A program made the position numbers and the translations under genes. From positions 1 to 12,768 of the forward strand of contig VBFW01000017.1 in the NCBI GenBank assembly GCA_005880525.1: a DNA stretch of 12,768 nt, read 5' to 3'. This DNA is from Chloroflexota bacterium (GTDB taxonomy: Bacteria; Chloroflexota; Dormibacteria; Dormibacterales; Dormibacteraceae). This document shows positions 1 through 6,943 of this stretch, one piece after another (position 1 is the first letter of the stretch; each line of letters starts with the position of its first letter). Under the pieces are notes generated by a model. It was not told where the DNA came from. It made no database searches and saw only the letters and a program-made list of their open reading frames with translations.

Positions 1-864
<864 letters not shown>

Positions 865-937
865 CCTCTCTCCTTACGGTAAAGCTGAGATAGGTTAACG
901 CCCGGACCCCGTGACCTGGTCCCAAGTACCGGGCGGC

Positions 938-943
938 TATACT
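938..943 (+). promoter_or_regulatory. Candidate -10 box (TATACT) for the MaoC-like gene
   Basis: TATACT matches the sigma-70-type TAnnnT pattern and lies in the 87-bp divergent gap (865-951). Transcription starting about 7 bases downstream would begin at 949-951, immediately before the CTG proposed as the start codon at 952. That would make the transcript nearly leaderless, consistent with the absence of any Shine-Dalgarno sequence. No convincing -35 box is seen: positions 915-920 read CCTGGT. The same gap holds a small inverted repeat, GGACC (904-908) and GGTCC (918-922), which could be an operator. All of this is inference from sequence pattern. Confidence 0.4.
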
Positions 944-951
944 CGATCGAA

Positions 952-1737
952 CTGGAGCTCACCTCTTTCGACGACCTCGCCCTGGGCGGTGAATGGACGA
1001 CCCGCCGCCGGACCATCTCCGATTCCGAGATAGCGCTGTTTGCGGCCGTTTCGGGCGATTTCTCCCCCCTTTCAGTTGACGCCTCCAGCGGCTCGGCGCG
1101 CCTTGCGCCGCCGGCGCTCGTCATGGCGATGGCGGCCGGCCTTGCTTCCATGGACATGCCGATCCCGCACGTGGCCACCTGGGAGTGGGCCAACTGGAAG
1201 TTCCCGAAGCCCGTGCGGGCCGGCGACACCATCTACGCCCGCTGGACGCTGACCCAGAAGCGGGCTCCCGTCGGCTCAGCCAAGACCTCGATCGTCGTGT
1301 GGCGTGTGGACGTGCACACCACCGATGGCGCCATGTGCGCCGAGGGCGACGTCGGCGCGAGCGTGTTCCGGGCGGCAGCACCCGCGCGCCCCCCGCAGAC
1401 AGACGCGGGCGCGGCCGCGGCCGCAGCTCCCTCACGCCGGCGCCGAAGGCGCACTCGCGGCACTGGCACGGAGCAGCCGCCGCAAGCTCCGCCTGCGCCC
1501 CAGCCGGCTGTCCAGGCCGAGCGACCAGCCGGAACGCGAAGGCGAAGGCGCCGCCGCTCGAGCAGCGGGTCGGGAAACGGCAACGGCGTGCCGGCGCAGA
1601 CGGAGCCTGGCGGGGCTCCCGCACAACCCGAGCAGCATGAGCCTGAGACGCGCAGCGAGCCGATGGTCGCGTCGCCGGCGAGTCGTGAGAACGCCAATCC
1701 GCTGTCGCGGGTGATGAAGAGGCTGCGCCGAACCTAG
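952..1737 (+). CDS. MaoC/hot-dog-fold-like protein with arginine-rich disordered tail
   Basis: Residues about 5-130 resemble the MaoC/R-hydratase hot-dog family: SFDDLALGGEW, then ISDSEIALFAAVSGDFSPLSVD, then a WKFPKPVRAGDTIYARWTL strand. Characterised MaoC/PhaJ hydratases use Asp and His in a GDxNPxHxD motif. Here Asp36 remains but the His position is Ser41, so hydratase activity is doubtful. From about residue 131 the protein is a low-complexity Ala/Pro/Gln-rich tail with two arginine runs (RRRRRRTRGTGT and RRRRRRRSSSG), ending NPLSRVMKRLRRT; such tails often bind nucleic acid or membranes. Between the in-frame TGA at 886 and the conserved N-terminus there is no ATG, GTG or TTG. I therefore place the start at CTG 952; the first ATG (1123) would delete the conserved motif. 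The gene length is 261 codons. Specific function unknown. Confidence 0.72.
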   Translation: MELTSFDDLALGGEWTTRRRTISDSEIALFAAVSGDFSPLSVDASSGSARLAPPALVMAMAAGLASMDMPIPHVATWEWANWKFPKPVRAGDTIYARWTLTQKRAPVGSAKTSIVVWRVDVHTTDGAMCAEGDVGASVFRAAAPARPPQTDAGAAAAAAPSRRRRRRTRGTGTEQPPQAPPAPQPAVQAERPAGTRRRRRRRSSSGSGNGNGVPAQTEPGGAPAQPEQHEPETRSEPMVASPASRENANPLSRVMKRLRRT

Positions 1738-2603
1738 ATCGGAGGCGCCATTGCTTCGATGTGCTCGATCACCCGGCGAGTCAGCTGTGTCGGCGTTGAG
1801 GCGCCGCTCGTGACGCCAACCTTCTTCGCGCCCTTGAACCACTCGATGTTCAGGTCTTCCATGCGGTCGACGAGGTAGGCCGGCTTCCCGCCAAGCTTCT
1901 TCACGACCTCGACCAGCCGCAAAGAGTTGGAGGACCGCGGGCTTCCGACCACGATCACCAGGTCGACGAGCTTGGCGGCTTCCACCGCCGCCTCCTGGCG
2001 CTCCTGCGTGGCACGGCAGATCTCGTTGTGAACCTCAGCTTGCGGATAGCGCGCCTTCACGCGTCCGATGAGGTCCTCGGTGTCCCACACCGAAAGCGTG
2101 GTCTGACATGTGACCGCGATGCGATCGCCTTGAAGCTCGAGCGCGTCGATGTCGGCCGGGTCCTGCACGAGATGCACCTTGCCCGGCGCCTCGCCCATCA
2201 CACCTTCCGGCTCGGGATGGCCCTTGCGGCCGATGTAGACGACCTCGTAGCCGTTTCGAGCGAGGTCGGCGACGAGCTCGTGCGTGCGCACCACGTCCGA
2301 GCAAGTGGCATCGACCGGCTTCAGGCCCAGCTCGACCGCCCGCTGCTTCACCTGCGGCGACACACCGTGGGCGGTGAAGATCACCGTCCCGTCCTTGATG
2401 TGCTCCAGGCCTCGCAGCCGGTCCGGCTGGTCGACCAGCGCGATGCCCTGCTCCTGCAGGCCGTCGGTGGCGTGTGTGTTGTGAACGAGCATGCCGAGCA
2501 TGTGGACGGGGCCGTCTGTCTCCTCGCGCACGCGCTTGGCGATCCGAAACGCGTCCACCACTCCGTGGCAGTACCCGCGCGGTGTGATCTTGACTACTTC
2601 CAC
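1734..2603 (-). CDS. ispH: 4-hydroxy-3-methylbut-2-enyl diphosphate reductase
   Basis: IspH (LytB) is the last enzyme of the MEP isoprenoid pathway. It reduces HMBPP to IPP and DMAPP in the cytosol with a [4Fe-4S] cluster. All three cluster cysteines are visible: GYCHGV (Cys12), DATCSDVV and NEICRATQERQEA. The substrate histidines are seen in LVHNTHAT and FTAHGVSP, and the binding loop in GSPRSSNSLRL. The C-terminus VGVTSGASTPTQLTRRVIEHI is typical. The GTG start at 2603 gives 289 residues and puts ITPRGYC close to the N-terminus, as in the family; a longer in-frame reading to 2843 would run antisense-like through the upstream gene and lacks homology. The N-terminal motif is Bacillus-like rather than actinobacterial. 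It is the last gene of the holB operon, 119 bases after the PIG-L gene. Its stop TAG shares CTAG with the convergent MaoC-like gene. Confidence 0.95.
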   Translation of the reverse strand: MEVVKITPRGYCHGVVDAFRIAKRVREETDGPVHMLGMLVHNTHATDGLQEQGIALVDQPDRLRGLEHIKDGTVIFTAHGVSPQVKQRAVELGLKPVDATCSDVVRTHELVADLARNGYEVVYIGRKGHPEPEGVMGEAPGKVHLVQDPADIDALELQGDRIAVTCQTTLSVWDTEDLIGRVKARYPQAEVHNEICRATQERQEAAVEAAKLVDLVIVVGSPRSSNSLRLVEVVKKLGGKPAYLVDRMEDLNIEWFKGAKKVGVTSGASTPTQLTRRVIEHIEAMAPPI

Positions 2604-2629
2604 GGCGGGATCGAGTTTACCGGCGCAAT

Positions 2630-2722
2630 CCCACCTGACGTCCCCACCCGGCGCTTCGCGCCGACCTCCCCACCAGTGGGGAGGCAGCTTCGCGCCGACC
2701 TCCACCCGGGTGGGGAGGTGGG
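2630..2722. repeat. 93-bp foldback (REP/MITE-like) palindromic repeat between the PIG-L gene and ispH
   Basis: The outer ends are imperfect inverted repeats: left CCCACCT-GACG-TCCCCACCC (2630-2649), right GGGTGGGGAGGTGGG (2708-2722). Inside, GCTTCGCGCCGACCTCC occurs twice, at 2653-2669 and 2687-2703, a 34-bp period. Three hairpins can form: GGCGC-TTC-GCGCC (2650-2662), CCTCCCCAC-CA-GTGGGGAGG (2665-2684), and one around CCACCCGGGTGG (2702-2713). It begins directly at the PIG-L stop codon. No T-run follows in either direction, so a canonical intrinsic terminator is unlikely. It could instead protect the upstream mRNA, attenuate ispH, or simply be a mobile palindromic unit. Confidence 0.75.
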
Positions 2723-3535
2723 CTAGACCCCGGCGAACAGGTCGTCCTCTGGGAGCGCCATGCCTGGCTTGCCGCGGGCTAGCTGGTAGTGCTCGGTTCC
2801 GAACGCAACCCTGAAGATCTGGTCCTGCATCGTCGCGAACCACGAGTTCGGGTCGTTCTGGCTCACATGCGCCTGGAATGCGTGCTTCTTGCGATCGATG
2901 AAATCGCTGACGTCGACCGCGGTCGTCACCAGCTCGTCCGGCGTGCCGGTGATCTGGATGGTGGATTGCTGCTGCTGCTGCTTCGCCTCCTCCGGCAGCT
3001 GATCCATGAACGCCTGCATCAGGGAGCGCGGGATGGCGGTGTAGTAGACCTTCTTTGGCGTCCAGCTTTCCGAGGCTCGGAGCATCTGGTCAAGCGCCGC
3101 GTTGGTGACGTGGTGGGCCTTGATGTGATCGGGGTGCCCGTAGGTTCCGTCCTCGGCATAAGTGATGATCACCTCGGGCCGTTCCTCGCGAAGGATCTTG
3201 GTCAGCTTCCCCGCTGCTTCGTCGAGAGGCGCCTGATGAAACGACGCCGGGTTCTGGTTGTCTGACGTGCCCGCCATGCCGGAATCGCGGTAACCCAGAA
3301 ACTCGCCGCGGTTGACGCCGAGGATCCGCGCCGCGTCCTCGAGCTCTTTCTCGCGGATCTCGCCCAGGCGCGGCCGCGATGACGCCTCGTCCATGTTGTA
3401 GATCTCGCCAACCTCGCCGCGTGTTGCGGTGACGAGCACTACGCGATGGCCTTCGGCACGCGCCTTCAACATCACGCCGCCCGTGGAGATTGCCTCGTCG
3501 TCGGGATGCGCGTGCACGAGCAGCAGGGTCGCCAT
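2723..3535 (-). CDS. PIG-L family zinc-dependent N-deacetylase (MshB-like)
   Basis: LmbE/PIG-L proteins remove an acetyl group from N-acetylglucosaminyl conjugates using Zn2+. The metal and catalytic motifs are intact: HAHPDDEA at residues 8-15 and GHPDHIKAHH at 133-142. YRDSGMAGT (82-90) and TYAEDGTYGHPDH resemble MshB, the deacetylase of GlcNAc-inositol in mycothiol synthesis, more than Mca amidase. The C-terminal HVSQNDPNSWF and FGTEHYQLA also suit that group. The length (270 residues) is slightly short of MshB. A run of five glutamines (residues 186-190; CAG x4 plus CAA, 2966-2980) interrupts a surface loop. The ATG directly follows the TAG stop of the HAD gene with no gap, implying translational coupling. 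Its substrate is not fixed by sequence: a glycosyl-inositol is plausible because an inositol-phosphate synthase lies in the same window, but bacillithiol-type or other sugar deacetylation is possible. Confidence 0.88.
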   Translation of the reverse strand: MATLLLVHAHPDDEAISTGGVMLKARAEGHRVVLVTATRGEVGEIYNMDEASSRPRLGEIREKELEDAARILGVNRGEFLGYRDSGMAGTSDNQNPASFHQAPLDEAAGKLTKILREERPEVIITYAEDGTYGHPDHIKAHHVTNAALDQMLRASESWTPKKVYYTAIPRSLMQAFMDQLPEEAKQQQQQSTIQITGTPDELVTTAVDVSDFIDRKKHAFQAHVSQNDPNSWFATMQDQIFRVAFGTEHYQLARGKPGMALPEDDLFAGV

Positions 3536-4333
3536 CTATCTCAACAATAGGTTGGCCAGCTGCTGGATTCCACCGTGGCCCGGCGGCGCGATCGTCCGCC
3601 CATCGGCCGCCTGGATCACCTCGTCCGGCGATCCCTGAACCGCGACGCCCAGGCCCGCCCAGGCGATCATCGATGCGTCGTTGCGGCCATCACCAGCCGC
3701 GGAGGTCTGCTCTCTCGGCACGCCGAGGCGATCGGCCAGGAATTTCAGCGCCTCAGCCTTGTCGCTGTTGTAGTTCGTGAACTCGAGATAGTCCGGCGTC
3801 GAGGTGGCGACGTTGAGCTTTCCCTTCCAGCGGGCGCGGGCCTCGGGCAGCAGCTTCTCCAGCGTCGCCGGGTCGGCGACGATCACGAGCTTCGGCGTTG
3901 TCGGACCCATGGCCGTTTCGAGGTCCGGCACCAGGTGGATGGGCATGCCCGCGTGCTCGGAGTACCTGCGTGCCTCGGGCCGGTCGCGCTCGACTATGAG
4001 CTGGTCGTCGCGGTACGCCTGGACATGCAAGTCGCGCTCCCGCGCGTATCGGATCACCTCCATGGCCAGGTCGTGCGGGATGCCGTGGTCGAGCAGCCGT
4101 TCGTTCGCGGTCGTCCGGACCTCGGCGCCCTGGTAGCAGATGATCGGACCGTCCAGGCCAAGCTTCTGCGCCCAGGGCAGCGCGCCCGGAAAGGGCCTGC
4201 CGGTGGAGGCGATCACCGTGACGCCGGCGCCCTTGATGCGCTCCAGGGCCGCCACGTCGCGCGGGTCGAGCTGCAGGCGCGCGTCTAGGATCGTGCCGTC
4301 GAGGTCCAGGGCCAGCAGCCGGTAACGAGCTAT
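3536..4333 (-). CDS. Cof-type HAD-superfamily phosphatase, apparent ATA start
   Basis: Cof/YbjI-type HAD hydrolases dephosphorylate small phosphorylated metabolites through an aspartyl-phosphate. Motif I is ALDLDGTI near the N-terminus, motif II VIASTGRPFPG, motif III lysine in DKAEALKFLADRLGV, and motif IV AAGDGRNDASMIAWAG. The intervening C2 cap and the length (265 residues) fit the family. The coding frame clearly extends upstream of the first ATG (4255), because motif I lies there. Yet that upstream stretch has no ATG, GTG or TTG. ATA at 4333-4331 would give (M)ARYRLLALDLDGT, has GGAAG seven bases upstream, and overlaps the preceding stop as ATAG, mirroring the ATGA junction upstream in this operon. 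CTG at 4318 is the alternative. The TAG stop abuts the PIG-L ATG. The substrate is unknown. Confidence 0.88.
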   Translation of the reverse strand: MARYRLLALDLDGTILDARLQLDPRDVAALERIKGAGVTVIASTGRPFPGALPWAQKLGLDGPIICYQGAEVRTTANERLLDHGIPHDLAMEVIRYARERDLHVQAYRDDQLIVERDRPEARRYSEHAGMPIHLVPDLETAMGPTTPKLVIVADPATLEKLLPEARARWKGKLNVATSTPDYLEFTNYNSDKAEALKFLADRLGVPREQTSAAGDGRNDASMIAWAGLGVAVQGSPDEVIQAADGRTIAPPGHGGIQQLANLLLR

Positions 4334-5322
4334 TGCCGCGCTTCCGGGTTCAGCACGTTCGGCGGGCGGCCGCCTCGCACAGCAGTGGCCATGTTGCGCG
4401 CGGCCACCGCCGACATCTCCGAGCGCGTGCGCGTGGTCGCGCTCGCGATGTGCGGCGCCAGCACCACGTTGTGCTGGGCGATGAGACTGGGATGGACCGC
4501 CGGCTCGCGCTCGAAAACGTCGAGGCCGGCTCCGGCGATGCGATGCGTCTTGAGCGCCTCGACCAGCGCGGCCTCGTCGACCACCGGCCCGCGCGAGGTG
4601 TTGATCAGGATCGCCGACTGCTTCATCTGGTTGAGCTGCGCTGTGCTGATGAGGTGGTGTGTCTCGTTCGTAAGCGGCACGTGGATCGAGATGAAGTCCG
4701 ACTCGGCCAGCAGCCGGGGCAGGTCCACACGCGTCGCGCCCAGCTGCTTTTCGACCTCGGGCTGCAGCGGCTGCTGGTCAGAGTAGAGAACCCTCATGTT
4801 GAAACCACTCGCCCGACGCGCGACCCCGCGACCGATGCGCCCGATGCCGATGATGCCGAGCGTCGCGTCGTGCACGTCATGGCCGAGCATCATGTCGATC
4901 TCCCAGCCTTTGAAGTTCCCCTGGCGCACGAAAGTGTCGCCCTGCACGACGCGCCGAGCGGTCGCCATCATCAGCGCGAAGGCGAAGTCGGCCGTCGCCT
5001 CATCCAGGACTCCTGGCGTGTTGGTGACCCACACGTGGTTGGCGGTGGCGGCGGCGACGTCGATGTTGTCGTAGCCCACGGCCACATTGCTGACGCAGCG
5101 CAGGCCAGGTGTCGAAAGCACTATCGGTCCGATCGGGTCCTTCAGCTGGCTCACGATTCCGATGCAGCCTTCTGCCGCCCCGCGGATGTTCTGCTCGTCG
5201 AGCGGCCTGTTGCTCGGATATGTGATGACCTCTGCGACCTCTGCGAGCAGGGCCGGACCCGGATCGAGGAAGTGATGCATGAGCAGAACCCTCGGCTTGC
5301 CCGGTGTGGGCGGCGTGCTCAT
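4330..5322 (-). CDS. D-2-hydroxyacid dehydrogenase (glyoxylate reductase / D-glycerate dehydrogenase-like)
   Basis: An NAD(P)H-dependent cytosolic enzyme interconverting 2-oxoacids and D-2-hydroxyacids, probably glyoxylate/glycolate or hydroxypyruvate/D-glycerate. The Rossmann motif GIIGIGRIGRGVARRA is followed by the acidic position in LYSDQQ. The catalytic Arg lies in INTSRGPVVDEAALVEAL, the Glu in AGLDVFEREP and the His in LAPHIASAT. The N-terminal substrate domain includes NVAVGYDNIDVAAA and ATADFAFALMMATARR. The ATG at 5322 gives 330 residues, the normal length, and overlaps the TGA of the upstream HD gene as ATGA; a longer frame to 5547 is only antisense-type low-complexity sequence. 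The stop TAG overlaps the apparent ATA start of the HAD gene. The family is certain; the exact substrate is not. Confidence 0.93.
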   Translation of the reverse strand: MSTPPTPGKPRVLLMHHFLDPGPALLAEVAEVITYPSNRPLDEQNIRGAAEGCIGIVSQLKDPIGPIVLSTPGLRCVSNVAVGYDNIDVAAATANHVWVTNTPGVLDEATADFAFALMMATARRVVQGDTFVRQGNFKGWEIDMMLGHDVHDATLGIIGIGRIGRGVARRASGFNMRVLYSDQQPLQPEVEKQLGATRVDLPRLLAESDFISIHVPLTNETHHLISTAQLNQMKQSAILINTSRGPVVDEAALVEALKTHRIAGAGLDVFEREPAVHPSLIAQHNVVLAPHIASATTRTRSEMSAVAARNMATAVRGGRPPNVLNPEARQ

Positions 5323-5891
5323 GGATTCAACCCCAGCTCCTGGGCTATCGGCTTGAGGGCGTCGCGGACGTTCTCGACATGCTCGTCGAAGGGGATGCCG
5401 AGCGACTCGGCGCCTGCGACCAGCTCCTCGCGGTGCACGCCGCGCGCGAAAGCCTTGTCCTTCATCTTCTTGCGTACCGTGCTCGGTTCGACCGAGCCGA
5501 GTGATTTGTCGGGCTTGACCAGCGCGCAGGCGATGATGAAGCCGCACATCTCATCCACTGCGTTGAGCGCTTTGCGGATGTTGGTGTCGCGGGGCACGCT
5601 CAGGTAGTCGGCGTGAGAGGCGATGTCATCAAGGACGTCCTCGGGCCAGCCCTTCTCGCGCAGCATCTGGATGCCGCGCATCGGATGCAGGTCCATCGTC
5701 GGCCCGCTCTCGTAGTCCCAGTCGTGGATGAGCCCGAGCACCGCCCAGCGCTCCTCATCCTCGCCGTACTTCCGCGAGTAGGCGCGCATCGCGGCCTCGA
5801 CGCTGCGCATGTGGCGGCGCAGCTGCTCGGATTGGGTCATCGAGGTGACGAGCTCCCAGGCTTCGTCCCGCGTAGGGGTGTGTGTCGCCAA
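5319..5891 (-). CDS. HD-domain (HDIG-type) metal-dependent phosphohydrolase
   Basis: A compact HD-superfamily protein (190 residues) expected to hydrolyse a phosphorylated small molecule or nucleotide with bound divalent metals. The conserved ligands are visible: His in RRHMRSVE, the HD pair in LGLIHDWDYE, His in ASHADYL and Asp in NAVDEMCGF. The C-terminal block FIIACALVKPDKSLG, then STVRKKMKDKAFARGVHREEL, matches a recognisable but uncharacterised HD family. I choose TTG at 5891-5889 because GAAGGAGA lies about eight bases upstream. A GTG at 5897, overlapping the hisC stop as GTGA, is also in frame but is only about two bases from that Shine-Dalgarno. The stop overlaps the next gene by four bases. 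A frame extending to 6368 is a shadow of hisC. Substrate unknown. Confidence 0.88.
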   Translation of the reverse strand: MATHTPTRDEAWELVTSMTQSEQLRRHMRSVEAAMRAYSRKYGEDEERWAVLGLIHDWDYESGPTMDLHPMRGIQMLREKGWPEDVLDDIASHADYLSVPRDTNIRKALNAVDEMCGFIIACALVKPDKSLGSVEPSTVRKKMKDKAFARGVHREELVAGAESLGIPFDEHVENVRDALKPIAQELGLNP

Positions 5892-5893
5892 GA

Positions 5894-6943
5894 TCACATC
5901 TCCTTCAGGGCTTCGAGCAGGCGGTCGTGCTGATCGCGCGTGCCGATGGTGATGCGAAGCCAGCCCGCGATCGGATCGAGATCGTACCTGCGCACGAGGA
6001 TGCGGCGCTCGCGCAGTGCGTCCGCCACCGCAGCGCCGCGCCTGCCCGCCGGAGGCTTCACGAACAGGAAGTTGGCCGCCGACGGCCCCACCTCGAAGTC
6101 CTGCTCGCGCAGGCGGTCGCCGAGCCATTCGCGCTCGGAGACGACGTGCTCGACGATCTTCCTGTGGTGCGCGTCGTCCTCGATCGCGGCCACTGCAGCG
6201 GCGATGGCGATTCGGTCGAGGTTGTACGAGTCCTTGACCGCCTCGAGCGCCGCGATGAGCTCCGGGTTGCCGAGCGCGTAACCGATGCGCATGCCCGCGA
6301 GCGCATACGACTTCGACAGCGTCCTCAGCACGAGCATGTTCTGGTGGCGCGGGATCAAGCCCACGCACGACATCGGCGCGAAATCGACGTAAGCCTCATC
6401 CACGACCACGACGCCGGTCGATGCTTCGATCACCTTTTCCACCGCGACTGATCCTGCCCACGTGCCGGTCGGCGAATTCGGATTGACGATGAACTTGAGC
6501 GGGGCGGGGTCGTCGACAAAGTCCTGGGCCCAGACCCCCTCGTGTCCGGTGGCGTGCGGCGCGGACACCGCCTCATGGATTCGACACAGCGGCTCGAGCA
6601 GCGGGTAGGTTGGCGTCGGGTAGGCGACGCGATCTCCGGCGCCGGCGAACGCGCGGAAGGACATCTCGATGAGCTCGTCGCCGCCGTTGCCGAGCGCGAC
6701 CTGCTCAGGCTGCACGTGGTGGTAGGCGGCGATGGCGTGCCGCGCCGGCGCCGCGGTCGGGCTCGGATACAGGCGCAGCTCGTCGTTGGCCGCGTCGCGG
6801 ATGGCCTCCAGCACTCGCGGCGACGGCGGCAGGGGCGACTCGTTGGTGTTGAGCTTCACCCACCCCTCACCGTCCGGCGGCTGCTCGCCGGGGACGTAGG
6901 GATGAAAGTCGCGGAGCGCTTTCTTCAGGAAGCTTTCCGGCAT
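5894..6943 (-). CDS. hisC: Histidinol-phosphate aminotransferase-like PLP enzyme
   Basis: A class I/II aminotransferase of the HisC branch, which converts imidazole-acetol phosphate and glutamate to histidinol phosphate in histidine synthesis. Motifs in order: KLNTNESPLPPSP (30-42), LYPSPTAAPARHAIA, LGNGGDELIE, NPNSPTGT (154-161), VVVDEAYVDFAP (179-190), the PLP lysine in TLSKSYALAGMRIGYALG (Lys211) and the C-terminal arginine in GWLRITIGT. The 349-residue length is normal. The ATG at 6943 overlaps the holB 3' end by 19 bases; the longer frame to 7147 is antisense to nothing useful and lacks family residues. No other his genes are in the window, so a related role (another aromatic or phosphorylated amino acid) cannot be excluded. 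The final codons GAAGGAGATG supply the Shine-Dalgarno of the next gene. Confidence 0.9.
   Translation of the reverse strand: MPESFLKKALRDFHPYVPGEQPPDGEGWVKLNTNESPLPPSPRVLEAIRDAANDELRLYPSPTAAPARHAIAAYHHVQPEQVALGNGGDELIEMSFRAFAGAGDRVAYPTPTYPLLEPLCRIHEAVSAPHATGHEGVWAQDFVDDPAPLKFIVNPNSPTGTWAGSVAVEKVIEASTGVVVVDEAYVDFAPMSCVGLIPRHQNMLVLRTLSKSYALAGMRIGYALGNPELIAALEAVKDSYNLDRIAIAAAVAAIEDDAHHRKIVEHVVSEREWLGDRLREQDFEVGPSAANFLFVKPPAGRRGAAVADALRERRILVRRYDLDPIAGWLRITIGTRDQHDRLLEALKEM

Noticed and set aside
904..922. GGACC/GGTCC inverted repeat as a terminator
   Set aside because: It lies between two divergent genes, has only five paired bases and no T-run; at most a weak operator candidate.
1383..1600. 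Arginine-rich, repetitive stretch as a frameshifted or non-coding region
   Set aside because: The frame stays open to the shared CTAG and the tail ends in a plausible NPLSRVMKRLRRT segment, so a disordered tail is simpler, though a frameshift cannot be excluded.
2604..2843. N-terminal extension of ispH to an upstream ATG
   Set aside because: It would overlap the PIG-L gene, translate the palindromic repeat and add residues no IspH has; the GTG at 2603 fits the family N-terminus.
4333..5607. Long open frame (424 codons) on the plus strand antisense to the D-2-hydroxyacid dehydrogenase
   Set aside because: Composition is Arg/His/Val-rich with no family motif, and it lies opposite a clear enzyme gene; such frames are expected in high-GC DNA.
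5892..6368. N-terminal extension of the HD-domain protein
   Set aside because: This stretch is a shadow of hisC; the TTG at 5891 has a well-spaced Shine-Dalgarno.
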